A DNA stretch of 64,000 nt from Paraburkholderia ginsengiterrae (GCF_001645125.1 NZ_LXKA01000143.1:62001-126000); one strand, 5' to 3'. Shown: positions 45,132 to 54,219, numbered from the stretch's first letter. Notes: generated from the letters alone by a model not told the origin. Numbers and translations are program-made.

Positions 45132-45159
45132 TTGACTCAAAGTGAATTACTGGTACCAT
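45132..45159 (+). promoter_or_regulatory. Predicted sigma-70 promoter of the oxygenase operon
   Basis: TTGACT (45132-45137) and TACCAT (45154-45159) are separated by 16 bp. The predicted start point, about six bases later, falls at the first base of the 45166 dyad operator, the arrangement expected for simple repression. Confidence 0.5.
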
Positions 45160-45165
45160 GAATTC

Positions 45166-45179
45166 ATCAGCATACTGAT
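45166..45179. promoter_or_regulatory. MarR-type operator A (ATCAGCATACTGAT)
   Basis: A 14-bp dyad with arms ATCAG/CTGAT, 19 bp before the ferredoxin start codon. Its reverse complement is found exactly at 53163-53176, and variants at 61243 and 61390. It is the likely binding site of the MarR regulator encoded at 60538-61044. Confidence 0.75.
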
Positions 45180-45198
45180 CAATTTCCAAGGCAAAGCG

Positions 45199-45504
45199 AT
45201 GACACTCAAATTCGCAGCAAATCTTGACGATCTGAACCCGGACGAGCCTTATGCGGCAATGGGCGACAAGGAGCAGATCGCCCTGTATCTCGTAGATGGA
45301 GAGGTCTATGCGACGCACAACGTGTGCACGCATCAATTTGCGCTGCTCAGCGATGGTTTTCTGGAAGACGGATGCATTGAGTGCCCGCTTCATCAGGGGA
45401 AATTCGATGTGAAGACTGGCGCCGCGCTTTGTGCGCCTGTGACCGCGCCGATCAAGACTTACAGGGTCCACGTCGAAGGCGGCGCAGTGATGGTTGAGCT
45501 CTGA
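45199..45504 (+). CDS. Rieske-type ferredoxin of aromatic-ring oxygenase
   Basis: A 101-residue [2Fe-2S] Rieske ferredoxin with both cluster motifs: CTH (in [10 protein letters not shown]) and CPLH (in [10 protein letters not shown]). It carries electrons from the reductase at 45541 to the terminal oxygenase. ATG 45199 is preferred (AAGG eight bases upstream); the in-frame extension to 45142 contains the operator. It is the first gene of a seven-gene run to 53095. By context it is a component of a 6-hydroxypicolinate 3-monooxygenase-like (PicB) system. Confidence 0.9.
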   Translation: MTLKFAANLDDLNPDEPYAAMGDKEQIALYLVDGEVYATHNVCTHQFALLSDGFLEDGCIECPLHQGKFDVKTGAALCAPVTAPIKTYRVHVEGGAVMVEL

Positions 45505-45540
45505 GCGCCGAATCTTTTTGACTACGCCAGGAATCTGAAA

Positions 45541-46767
45541 GTGGAAACGATTTTGATTGTCGGTGCCGGACAAGCCGGCGGCTGCGCAGCCGAGACGCTT
45601 AGGGCGCAGGGCTTCGAGGGCTCGATCCTGCTCGTCGGTGATGAACAGCACAGGCCGTACGAGCGTCCTGCACTGTCGAAGACGGTGCTGACGGCAGCGG
45701 ACGATAACGAATGCTTCGACGCGTGGTTACATTCGAGCGACTTCTACGCGACCAGAAAGATCGACTGGATAGCAGACGGTGTCGAAAAACTGGACGTGAC
45801 GCACCGCACTGCGATGCTCAAGAGTGGGCGAAGCATCAGCTTCGACAAATGCCTGCTGACAACGGGCGGTCGCGCGCGCCACCTGCCGGGCACGCCTGTC
45901 AGTCACCATCTATTTACGCTGCGTACTCTGGCGGACGCGATGCGGGTAAGGCAGCGCATGGTCGGCGCGAGTTCGGTGGTCGTCATCGGCGGCGGCTTTC
46001 TTGGGCTTGAGTTTGCAGCCAGCGCAAGGGTGCGCGGAATCGACGTCACCGTGGTTGAAGCGGGTGAGCAATTACTGGGGCGCGCGCTGCCGCGCGAATT
46101 CTCGGACCGCTTGCGCAACAAGCACGAACAGAACGGGGTGAAGTTCATGCTGGGTGCCAAGCTGATTGCCTCAGTTGAGCATGCGCCTGGGGTAACGCTG
46201 ACCTTTGCTGACCATGCATCACAGCGCTGCGATTTCGTCGTGGTTGCCATTGGGCAGGAGCCGAACGAAGAGCTCGCCAAGGCGTCCGGCCTCGAGACAG
46301 GTAACGGCATACATGTTGACGCACACTGCGAAAGCACGGTCGCCGGCATTTATGCAGCAGGCGATTGCGCAAATTTCCCCTTTGGCTCAGCTGGGCGGCG
46401 TCTGCGTCTCGAGTCATGGCAGAACGCACAGGACCAGGCGATCGTTGCCGCACGCAACATGCTGGGCGAGACGGTCGAATACCGGCCAAGCCCCTGGTTC
46501 TGGACGGACCAGTACGACTGGAACGTGCAGATGCTCGGAATGCTCGACGGCCCGGTGGATCAATGGATCGAGCGGCAGACATCGAACGACAGGACCTTAC
46601 TCATGGGCTTGCGCGACAACGTCATTGTGTATGCACTCGCAGTCAATAACGGCGGCGAACTGCGTGCGATTCGCGGTCTCGTTGAGGAGGCGATTCAGGT
46701 CGACCCCGAGGCCCTCGCGGACCTGAACGTCAAGTTGCGACAACTTGAACGTAAAGCTCACTCATAA
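45541..46767 (+). CDS. FAD-dependent ferredoxin reductase component
   Basis: A 408-residue NAD(P)H:ferredoxin reductase of the BphA4/PuxR type: N-terminal FAD motif ILIVGAGQAGGCAAETL, the PYERPALSK motif, a second dinucleotide-binding motif VVVIGGGFLGLEFAA, and GIYAAGDCANFP. It transfers electrons from NAD(P)H to the neighbouring Rieske ferredoxin. GTG 45541 is supported by AGGA eight bases upstream. It sits between the ferredoxin and oxygenase genes in one operon. Confidence 0.93.
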   Translation: METILIVGAGQAGGCAAETLRAQGFEGSILLVGDEQHRPYERPALSKTVLTAADDNECFDAWLHSSDFYATRKIDWIADGVEKLDVTHRTAMLKSGRSISFDKCLLTTGGRARHLPGTPVSHHLFTLRTLADAMRVRQRMVGASSVVVIGGGFLGLEFAASARVRGIDVTVVEAGEQLLGRALPREFSDRLRNKHEQNGVKFMLGAKLIASVEHAPGVTLTFADHASQRCDFVVVAIGQEPNEELAKASGLETGNGIHVDAHCESTVAGIYAAGDCANFPFGSAGRRLRLESWQNAQDQAIVAARNMLGETVEYRPSPWFWTDQYDWNVQMLGMLDGPVDQWIERQTSNDRTLLMGLRDNVIVYALAVNNGGELRAIRGLVEEAIQVDPEALADLNVKLRQLERKAHS

Positions 46768-46785
46768 CGCATTCAGGAGAGTACT

Positions 46786-48078
46786 TTGTATTCGTCAGAG
46801 ACGGTAATCGGGCTCGGTGCGCCGAGCGTCAAAAATAAGCCCATCGAGCAATTGGTCTGGCCGGAAGAAGGCCTCCACGCTATTCCAGACTGGGTTTACA
46901 CGAGTGACGATGTGTACGCTCGCGAGGTTGAGCGGATTTTTCAGGGCCGTACCTGGAACTTCGTTGCGCTGGAGGCTGAAGTGCCCAACAGCGGGGACTA
47001 CAAGCGCTCGTATGTCGGTCCGACGCCGGTGGTAGTCTCGCGCGCAGAAGATGGTTCCATCCACGTGTTCGAAAACCGCTGCGCCCATCGCGGCGCTGAA
47101 TTTTGTCGCCATACGCGCGGCAACAATACTGAATTCGTGTGCCCGTATCACCAGTGGTCCTATGACCTGAAAGGGAACCTGCAAGGTATTCCGTTCAAAC
47201 GGGGTGTGAACAAACTCGGCGGGATGCCACGCGACTTCCGCAATGAGGACCACGGTCTCAAGAAGCTCGCTGTCACGACGCGCAATGGGGTGGTCTTCGC
47301 CTCATTCACGCACGACATGGAGCCGATTGAAGATTACCTCACGCCCGAAATCCTGAAGGATTTCGACACCGTCTTCAACGGCAAGAAGTTGCGCATCCTC
47401 GGGTTTTACAAGAACGAGTTGCCATGCAACTGGAAGATGTACCACGAGAATCTGAAGGACCCGTACCACGCAACGCTGCTGCACTCGTTCCTGGTGGTGT
47501 TCGGCTTGCTGGTTGCAGGAAACCGCTCGGCGATGGTGGCCGACAGTAAATACGGCATACACGGCACGATGGCGTCGGCGAAAAGCGATTCACTCTATGC
47601 AACGGTGGATGCCGACAAGAAAAAGGAAATGCGCTCGTTCCACGAGGGTATGGTCCTCAAGGACGAGCGGTTCCTTGAGTACGTCAAGGAGTTTGATTCA
47701 GAATGGTCGGTGACGATGCAGACAATCTGGCCGAATCTGATTGTCCAGCGTGAAATGAATACCTTGGGGGTCCGGCATATTGTTCCGAATGGTCCGAACA
47801 GCATGATCATGCTGTGGACGATGTTCGGATACGAAGACGACTCTGACGAGACCACGCGTCACCGGCTGCGCCAGGGCAACCTGATGGGGCCGGCGGGGTT
47901 CCTCGGTCTTGAGGATAACGAAGCCATGAAGTTTGTGCAGGAAGGCGTGCGTCGCTCGGTGACCGATCGAAGTGTTCTCAAACTCGACAGCGAGAAAATT
48001 GGCACGGCGGACAATCTGATTTCGGAAGCTGCAATTCGTGCGATGTACAAACACTACCGTGAAGTGATGGGGTTCTAG
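46786..48078 (+). CDS. Rieske non-haem iron oxygenase, alpha subunit
   Basis: A 430-residue terminal oxygenase subunit. The Rieske motif pair is CAHRG and CPYHQW (about residues 97-123). The catalytic iron region reads NWKMYHENLKDPYHATLLH, giving the bridging Asp and two His ligands; a later Asp completes the facial triad. It starts at TTG 46786 with AGGAGAG six bases upstream and no in-frame ATG alternative. Its stop abuts the beta-subunit ATG. In this locus it most likely hydroxylates the pyridine ring (6-hydroxypicolinate to 3,6-dihydroxypicolinate). Salicylate/anthranilate-type chemistry is the alternative. Confidence 0.92.
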   Translation: MYSSETVIGLGAPSVKNKPIEQLVWPEEGLHAIPDWVYTSDDVYAREVERIFQGRTWNFVALEAEVPNSGDYKRSYVGPTPVVVSRAEDGSIHVFENRCAHRGAEFCRHTRGNNTEFVCPYHQWSYDLKGNLQGIPFKRGVNKLGGMPRDFRNEDHGLKKLAVTTRNGVVFASFTHDMEPIEDYLTPEILKDFDTVFNGKKLRILGFYKNELPCNWKMYHENLKDPYHATLLHSFLVVFGLLVAGNRSAMVADSKYGIHGTMASAKSDSLYATVDADKKKEMRSFHEGMVLKDERFLEYVKEFDSEWSVTMQTIWPNLIVQREMNTLGVRHIVPNGPNSMIMLWTMFGYEDDSDETTRHRLRQGNLMGPAGFLGLEDNEAMKFVQEGVRRSVTDRSVLKLDSEKIGTADNLISEAAIRAMYKHYREVMGF

Positions 48079-48588
48079 ATGCTGCCAGGATTCGAGAAGA
48101 AGCCAATTGCACACGACAAGGCACTCGCCGCGCGCGCAGCCGTGGAAGATTTCCATGCCGAATATTGTGCGGTGCTCGACGGGGGCGACATCGAACGGTG
48201 GCCAGACTTTTTTACGGAAAACTGTCTTTATCGGGTGACCGAGTACGAAAATGCCGCCCACGGGTTTCCGGTCGGACTGGTCTACGCGGAAGGCCGGGAC
48301 ATGCTGCGCGACCGCGCAGTTGCTATCTCCAGGACGCAGATGTTTGCTCCGCGGCAGATGCTGCATTTCGTCACTAACGTTCGTATCCTTGACGTTACAG
48401 ACGAAGAAATCATTGCTCAGAGCAATTACATGTTGATGCAGACCCTGGTTGAAGGCGCGACTTCCCTGCATCAGGCGGGTCGGCTTTTTGACCGCTTTGC
48501 TCGAAATGGCAATGAACTGCTCCTGAAGGAACGCCAGGCAATTTACGACACGGCGATGATTGCGAACGATCTGGCTTATCCCGTTTGA
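48079..48588 (+). CDS. Ring-hydroxylating oxygenase beta subunit
   Basis: A 169-residue NTF2-like small subunit (VEDFHAEYCAVLDGGDIERWPDFFTENCLYRV; later LLLKERQAIYDTAMIAND). It gives structural support to the alpha subunit in an alpha3beta3 oxygenase. Its ATG directly follows the alpha stop codon with zero gap. Confidence 0.92.
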   Translation: MLPGFEKKPIAHDKALAARAAVEDFHAEYCAVLDGGDIERWPDFFTENCLYRVTEYENAAHGFPVGLVYAEGRDMLRDRAVAISRTQMFAPRQMLHFVTNVRILDVTDEEIIAQSNYMLMQTLVEGATSLHQAGRLFDRFARNGNELLLKERQAIYDTAMIANDLAYPV

Positions 48589-48639
48589 AGGGGGTGATCA
48601 GAGAATGTTAACAGCGGGCTACAAACCAGGGGGATGCTT

Positions 48640-51045
48640 ATGAGCCACACTGACCCGACGGAAGCGCCCATCGAAAGTGGCGGCGTCGGCGCCCGCGTGA
48701 GGCGTCGCGAGGATGAGCGACATTTGCATGGCAAGGGCAAATTCGTCGCCGACTATACGTTTCCTGATTTGCAGGAAGTCGCGTTCCTGCGCAGCCCGCT
48801 TGCGCATGCGCGCATCGAGCGCATCGGTAAGCCCGAACGCTTCGCCGACCGGGTCATTGTGCGCGAAGACATGCGGACGGCGACAGACATTGTGGCCGAT
48901 TCCAGCTTGCCGACTTACAAGCCCTCGTCGCACCCACCGCTCGCATCTGGGAAGGTGCGCTTTGTCGGCGAGCCTGTGGCGATGTGTTTCGCGAGTTCCC
49001 GCGCGGAGGCAGAGGACATCGCGGAGGAAGTCGAGTTGGATCTGGACGAACTGCCGGCGCTGGCGAGTGCATTCGCGGCACGTGACCGTACGGACGTGCG
49101 GGTGCATGACCACTGGACAGACAATCTCTTCCTCGATCTGAAGGCTGACGTCAATTTCGACGAGCGCTCCAGGGATGCACCGATCGTCATCAAGCAAAAG
49201 GTCGACCTGGCTCGCCAGTGCATGGTCCCAATGGAAGGCAAAGCGGTACTGGCGTACTGGGATCACACGCAGGCGCAACTGGTCGTTATTACGTCGACCC
49301 AGGTCCCGCACATGATCCGTACGGTGCTTTCGCAATGCCTCGGTATTGATCACGCGCAGGTGCGAGTCATTTCGCCGGACGTGGGCGGTGCGTTTGGCTA
49401 CAAATGCGTGCTTCAGCAGGAAGAGCTTTGTGTCGCGTGGCTTGCCCTCACCTACAAACGTCCGTTTCGCTTTATCGAAGACCGTCGCGAGCATTTGATC
49501 GCGGGGGCGAATACGCGTCAGCACCACTACGAACTTACCGCGTATGCGGACAACAACGGGCGACTCCTCGCGCTGGACTGCAATCTGTTGATTGACGGAG
49601 GCGCGTATTCCGCGTGGCCTTTTACGATTGGGCTCGAAACAGGGCAGGCGTTGGGCAATCTGCCTGGCCCCTATGATTTCAGGGGATATCGTTGTCGTAC
49701 CCAGTGCGCGGCAACCAACAAGCCCGGGTTCCTTCCGTATCGCGGCGTGGCACGCACCGGTGTCTGTTTCGCTATCGAGCTGACCATGGACGCCATCGCG
49801 CGGGCTGTCGGCCGTGAGGCGTGGGAGGTTCGCTATGACAACCTGATTCGCGGGGCCGAAATGCCCTATACGAACGTTGTCAAGAAGCACTACGACAGCG
49901 GCGATTTCCAGGAGAGTCTGAAGCGGGCCGCGGAACAGCTTGATGTCGCCAAGTGGCGCCGCCGCCAGAAACAGGGCGAGCCGGACGGCAGGCTGATCGG
50001 CATTGGGTTCGCGACATTCACCGAGCAATCGGCGCACGGCACAGCGGTATTCGCGTCGTGGGGTTTGCCTGTCGTTCCAGGCTACGACCTGGCAACTGTC
50101 CGGATTACAGCGGATGGTGGTCTGGAGGTTCGTGCGGGCATCCATTCCCATGGGCAAGGGATGGAAACGACATTGGCGCAGATCGCCAATGAAGTGCTGG
50201 GCATTCCCATTCAGAAGATCAAGGTCGTGCACGGCGACACGGCCCTCACGCCGTACTCGACAGGCACCTACGCTTCTCGCAGCATCGTCATGGCTGGTGG
50301 TGCGGTTGCTGCAACGTGCCGTGAACTGGTGCCGCGACTGATCAAAATTGGCGCGCACATCCTGGACGAAGCGGAGGACGCGGTCCGATTCGAGGCCGGC
50401 GAGGTGGTGGGCGCAACGGGGCGGGTTTCCCTCGCGGAGATCGGCCACGCGTGGTATTTACGGCCCGAACGGCTACCTCCTGGCGTCGATCTGACCGGGC
50501 TTGAGGCCACCCAAGGTTTCAAGCCAAAGGTCGATACCGGTGCGTTCAGCTACGCGACGCATGCGGCTGCCGTGGCGGTTGACACAAAGACGGGCCACGT
50601 TGATATCCTGGACTACGTCATTGTCGAAGACTGTGGGCGAATGATTAACCCGATGGTTGTCGAAGGCCAGACGATCGGCGGCACGGCACAGGGCATTGGC
50701 ACCGCGTTCTATGAAGAAACGCTATACGACGATAACGCCCAGCCACTGACGTCCACGCTCGCAGACTACATGTTGCCCGGGCCTACGGAGTTGCCGCCGT
50801 TGACCATCATTCATATGGAAACGCCGTCGCCCTATACGGAATTCGGCGCGAAGGGGGTGGGCGAAGGCGGCGCAATTGCACCCCCTGCCACACTTTTCAA
50901 TGCGGTGAACGATGCGCTTAGCCCGATTGGAGCGCTTGTCAGCGAGACACCCCTCACGCCACGACGGCTGCTTACTGCGATTGAGGCGGCCAAAGCGGCC
51001 ACGCATAGCAAGGCAGAAGCCGAACATGCTCACGAGGTGATTTGA
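48640..51045 (+). CDS. Molybdenum hydroxylase large (molybdopterin) subunit
   Basis: An ~800-residue xanthine-oxidase-family catalytic subunit. It has the N-terminal a/b-hammerhead (RREDERHLHGKGKFVADYTFPD), molybdopterin-binding segments (SPDVGGAFGYKC; HSHGQGMETTLAQIANE) and the catalytic Glu motif GAKGVGEGG near the C-terminus. It inserts a water-derived oxygen next to ring nitrogen in N-heterocycles. ATG 48634 and ATG 48640 are both in frame; the second fits the AGGGGG site better. It overlaps the FAD-subunit start. By context it hydroxylates picolinate at C6. No XdhC-type maturation factor is encoded nearby. Confidence 0.92.
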   Translation: MSHTDPTEAPIESGGVGARVRRREDERHLHGKGKFVADYTFPDLQEVAFLRSPLAHARIERIGKPERFADRVIVREDMRTATDIVADSSLPTYKPSSHPPLASGKVRFVGEPVAMCFASSRAEAEDIAEEVELDLDELPALASAFAARDRTDVRVHDHWTDNLFLDLKADVNFDERSRDAPIVIKQKVDLARQCMVPMEGKAVLAYWDHTQAQLVVITSTQVPHMIRTVLSQCLGIDHAQVRVISPDVGGAFGYKCVLQQEELCVAWLALTYKRPFRFIEDRREHLIAGANTRQHHYELTAYADNNGRLLALDCNLLIDGGAYSAWPFTIGLETGQALGNLPGPYDFRGYRCRTQCAATNKPGFLPYRGVARTGVCFAIELTMDAIARAVGREAWEVRYDNLIRGAEMPYTNVVKKHYDSGDFQESLKRAAEQLDVAKWRRRQKQGEPDGRLIGIGFATFTEQSAHGTAVFASWGLPVVPGYDLATVRITADGGLEVRAGIHSHGQGMETTLAQIANEVLGIPIQKIKVVHGDTALTPYSTGTYASRSIVMAGGAVAATCRELVPRLIKIGAHILDEAEDAVRFEAGEVVGATGRVSLAEIGHAWYLRPERLPPGVDLTGLEATQGFKPKVDTGAFSYATHAAAVAVDTKTGHVDILDYVIVEDCGRMINPMVVEGQTIGGTAQGIGTAFYEETLYDDNAQPLTSTLADYMLPGPTELPPLTIIHMETPSPYTEFGAKGVGEGGAIAPPATLFNAVNDALSPIGALVSETPLTPRRLLTAIEAAKAATHSKAEAEHAHEVI

Positions 51046-51884
51046 TGAAGGCCGCTGCCTTTGAATACGTACGCGCCGCCACGTTGGCCGATGCGTTACG
51101 TGAGTTTGGCGAATCGGCGACGGGCGTGAAGCCGATCGCCGGTAGCCAGTCGATGGGGCCGATGCTGAATCTCCGTCTGGCGAGGCCATCGCGCGTGGTC
51201 GACGTGTCACATGTCGACGAACTACGCAGTGTCACTGTCGTAGGGGATGGGGTTCGTGTGGGCGCAGCCATCACTCACGCGGAAATCGAGGACGGGAAGT
51301 ACGAGCCTTTGCGTAACGGATTTATGCAGTATGTCGCTTCGGGTATTGCATATCGCGCGATTCGTAACAGAGGAACCATCGGCGGCAGTCTGGCTCATGC
51401 CGATCCCGCAGCGGACTGGCCGCTGGCGCTTTCGACCCTTGATGCCCGGCTTGAGCTCGCGAAGGCGGGCGGTACGCGTCAGGTGCGCGCCAGCGAGTTC
51501 ATGCTGGGCGCCTTTACAACGCTGCTTGAGGACGGCGAGATTATCTCAGCGGTTCTGTTGCCGAAAATCGGCGTCACCCTGCGGTGGGGCTATTACAAGC
51601 TTTGCCGTAAGACCGGCGAGTTCCCCCACGCGAGCGCAGCTGCCGCGTTCGACGCGCAAACTGGCTTGGCCCGCGTAGTCCTTGGCGCGCTTGACGGTCC
51701 GCCGACCGCGTTGGACGCGCTCGCGCAGTCAGTCGCGCAACAGGGCCCCAGTGCCGCCACGCCGGAAGCGATTGCGGCAAGTGTAGCGAACGCGATGCCG
51801 AACGCAGACGCCATCGACCGCTCGATGCACGCGGCCACGGTTGAGCGCTGTCTTGCACAAGTCTTCGGTTCATCTGCGCGTTAA
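51045..51884 (+). CDS. Molybdenum hydroxylase medium (FAD) subunit
   Basis: A 279-residue FAD-binding subunit of the CoxM/CutM type: IAGSQSMGPMLNLRLARPS and NRGTIGGSLAHADPAADWP are the two FAD-binding signatures. It passes electrons from the [2Fe-2S] subunit to the final acceptor. ATG 51045 shares its A with the stop of the large subunit (TGATG), showing tight coupling. The order L-M-S is one of the usual orders for these hydroxylases. Confidence 0.92.
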   Translation: MKAAAFEYVRAATLADALREFGESATGVKPIAGSQSMGPMLNLRLARPSRVVDVSHVDELRSVTVVGDGVRVGAAITHAEIEDGKYEPLRNGFMQYVASGIAYRAIRNRGTIGGSLAHADPAADWPLALSTLDARLELAKAGGTRQVRASEFMLGAFTTLLEDGEIISAVLLPKIGVTLRWGYYKLCRKTGEFPHASAAAAFDAQTGLARVVLGALDGPPTALDALAQSVAQQGPSAATPEAIAASVANAMPNADAIDRSMHAATVERCLAQVFGSSAR

Positions 51885-51895
51885 CAGGAATTTCC

Positions 51896-53095
51896 ATGTC
51901 TGTCATTGAACTCACTATCAACGACCGGGCGATACGCGGCGAGGTCGCGCCACGCACGCATCTGGGCGATTTCCTTCGCGACAACCAGAATCTGACCGGT
52001 ACCCACCTGGGTTGCGAGCACGGAGTGTGCGGCGCGTGCACGGTCCTGATCGACGGCGAACCGGTGCGCGCCTGCATTACTTTCGCGGTTGCGTGCGACC
52101 ATCAGAAGGTTCGTACCATCGAAGGGTTCGACGACGATGAACTGATGAAGCGCATCCGTCAGTCCTTCTCGGTGCATCACGGCCTGCAGTGCGGCTACTG
52201 CACGCCAGGCATGCTCATTACGGCGCGCGATATTGTGCGTCGCTTTCCTGACGCTGATGAGGCGCGAATTCGTCTCGAGCTGTCTGGAAATCTGTGCCGT
52301 TGTACCGGCTACATGGGCATCGTCAACGCCATCAAAGCCGTACTGGGCGACCTCAAAGACAATCCGATCGCTGACGCTCCCACCGCGCCAGTTCGACAAG
52401 CGGCGCAGGACACGGGTGCGTTTCAGACCTTTGCCGCAGTGGCAGTCGCCCCGTCGGCTGCACTGGAGCGCGCGTCGCAAGAGGCTGGCACGGCATCATC
52501 GGCGTCTACCGCTCAGCCGACGGGTGAGCGCAAAGGCTGGACGGCGATTGATGACAGTTTCGTTTTGCCATTTCCGCTTGAACGGGTCTGGGGCTTTATG
52601 GGAGACCTTCCTTCAGTCACGGCCTGCCTGCCAGGGGCGGAACTGATCGAGCACGATGCCGAAAAAGTAAAAGGCAAGATCGCCATCAAATTTGGGCCGA
52701 TGTCGGCGAATTTTGCCGGCGCTGCACGCCTTGAGCGTGATGATGCAGCGTATCGAGCCGTGATGCGAGGCGCCGGCCAGGACAACATCAGCCGCTCGAA
52801 AGCGAACGGTGACGTGACCTACGCGTTAAGTGATGAAGCCAACGGGACGCAGACGCGCGTGGTAGTCACGCTCGAATACATGTTGCAAGGACCGCTCGCG
52901 CAGTTTTCACGGTCCGGGCTTGTTAAAGACTTTGTTCGACGGATGATTGCTGACTTTGGCATGCGAATTACCGCACAGTTGGGCGGCGCGGATGTGCCGG
53001 ACTCAGCGGCGCTGCAAACCCGATTCAACGTCGGTAGTCTGGTGTGGAGTGTCCTGTGGGGTCGTATAAAACGGATCTTTGGCCGCAGCGAATAA
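51896..53095 (+). CDS. Molybdenum hydroxylase small [2Fe-2S] subunit fused to CoxG/SRPBCC domain
   Basis: A 399-residue fusion. Residues 1-160 form the usual small subunit: plant-type cluster CEHGVCGAC ... C and second cluster CGYCTPGM ... CRCTGY. After an Ala/Thr-rich linker (about 160-205), residues 210-370 are a CoxG-like SRPBCC domain (FPLERVWGFMGDLPSVTACLPGAELIE; KIAIKFGPMSANFAGAARLE) with a basic hydrophobic tail. Stand-alone CoxG helps anchor CO dehydrogenase to the membrane, so the tail may place the hydroxylase near the respiratory chain. AGGA lies six bases before ATG 51896. Confidence 0.92.
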   Translation: MSVIELTINDRAIRGEVAPRTHLGDFLRDNQNLTGTHLGCEHGVCGACTVLIDGEPVRACITFAVACDHQKVRTIEGFDDDELMKRIRQSFSVHHGLQCGYCTPGMLITARDIVRRFPDADEARIRLELSGNLCRCTGYMGIVNAIKAVLGDLKDNPIADAPTAPVRQAAQDTGAFQTFAAVAVAPSAALERASQEAGTASSASTAQPTGERKGWTAIDDSFVLPFPLERVWGFMGDLPSVTACLPGAELIEHDAEKVKGKIAIKFGPMSANFAGAARLERDDAAYRAVMRGAGQDNISRSKANGDVTYALSDEANGTQTRVVVTLEYMLQGPLAQFSRSGLVKDFVRRMIADFGMRITAQLGGADVPDSAALQTRFNVGSLVWSVLWGRIKRIFGRSE

Positions 53096-53162
53096 ATACT
53101 GTTGCAACGATAGCGGAAGACGGGGGCATAGCGTGTCAAGCACGCCGTCTCGTGTCCTTATT

Positions 53163-53176
53163 ATCAGTATGCTGAT
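53163..53176. promoter_or_regulatory. MarR-type operator B (ATCAGTATGCTGAT)
   Basis: The exact reverse complement of operator A, overlapping a TATTAT -10-like hexamer (53159-53164) and ending 18 bp before the decarboxylase start. It marks a separate promoter for the 53195-57561 operon. Confidence 0.75.
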
Positions 53177-53194
53177 GAAAAATTGGAGTTTGTC

Positions 53195-54160
53195 GTGAGT
53201 AAAAGAATTCGGAAGATTGCTTTGGAAGAGCACTTTTCAACGCCTGGCTTTCAGGGCTACTCAAAAAGCTTCACGCAGCACATCGCGCCGGACGTGCTCG
53301 CTGATCTTGCGGCCCGGCTTGCGGATTTCGACGAGCAACGGATCGTCGAGATGGACCGCGCCGGGATCGATTACACCATCCTGTCCCAGACGGGGCCGAG
53401 CGTGCAGGGTGAGACCGATCCGGCCGTGGCACTCGCTCGCGCCAGAGAGAGCAACGACTTTCTGGCACAACAGATTGCGCGGCACCCGACGCGGTTTGGT
53501 GGGTTTGCCACGTTGCCGATGCACACGCCTCAGGGCGCCCTTGACGAATTGACCCGCACCGTCCGTGAGTTCGGTTTTAAGGGCGCGCTGGTGAATGGGC
53601 ACACGCTGGGAACGTACTACGACGACCGCGCTTACGACCCTTTCTGGGAACGGATGCAGGAACTCGATGTGCCGCTGTATCTGCATCCTACCGATGCCTA
53701 TGTGATGCCGAAAGTCTTCGATGGCCATCCAGAATTGACGGGTGCTGCGTGGGGGTGGGGTGTTGAAACCGGCAGCCATGCATTACGCCTTCTCTTCGGC
53801 GGTGTCTTCGACCGATTCCCCAGGCTGAAAATCATTCTGGGCCACATGGGTGAGGGCTTGCCCTACCTGCGCTGGCGGTTTGATAGCCGTTTCGCTGTTT
53901 ACTCGCACGGTATTCGTCTCGAACGCGCGCCTTCCGAGTACATCGGAACAAACATCCTGATTACCACTTCAGGTGTGTGCTCGGCGCCATCTTTGCTTGG
54001 CGCAATCGGGGAAATGGGCCCGGAGGCCGTGATGTTTTCGGTGGACTATCCATACGAATCCACGGCGATTGCCGCCGATTTCATTGAGCAGGCGCCGCTC
54101 GACGAGCATGTCAGAAATCTCGTCTGCCACGACAACGCGGAACGTATCTTCAAGCTGTGA
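53195..54160 (+). CDS. picC: ACMSD-type amidohydrolase decarboxylase, probable 3,6-dihydroxypicolinate decarboxylase
   Basis: A 321-residue TIM-barrel metal enzyme of the amidohydrolase-2 decarboxylase group. Its metal ligands and catalytic residues are visible in ALEEHF (residues 9-14), PLYLHPT, ILGHMGEGLPYLRWR and FSVDYPYE. Known relatives decarboxylate gamma-resorcylate, 2,3-dihydroxybenzoate and, in Alcaligenes, 3,6-dihydroxypicolinate (PicC) to 2,5-dihydroxypyridine. GTG 53195 is chosen (GGAG seven bases upstream). It directly precedes all genes for 2,5-dihydroxypyridine breakdown, which makes the PicC role by far the best fit. Confidence 0.82.
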   Translation: MSKRIRKIALEEHFSTPGFQGYSKSFTQHIAPDVLADLAARLADFDEQRIVEMDRAGIDYTILSQTGPSVQGETDPAVALARARESNDFLAQQIARHPTRFGGFATLPMHTPQGALDELTRTVREFGFKGALVNGHTLGTYYDDRAYDPFWERMQELDVPLYLHPTDAYVMPKVFDGHPELTGAAWGWGVETGSHALRLLFGGVFDRFPRLKIILGHMGEGLPYLRWRFDSRFAVYSHGIRLERAPSEYIGTNILITTSGVCSAPSLLGAIGEMGPEAVMFSVDYPYESTAIAADFIEQAPLDEHVRNLVCHDNAERIFKL

Positions 54161-54219
54161 CGCTGGTTTTCTAACCGCGAGCGGCGAAAACGCCACGTTA
54201 AATCTATCTAGAGGTAACC

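Noticed and set aside
48619-50448. 609-codon minus-strand frame opposite the Mo hydroxylase large subunit
   Set aside because: Shadow frame; the plus strand has complete catalytic motifs.
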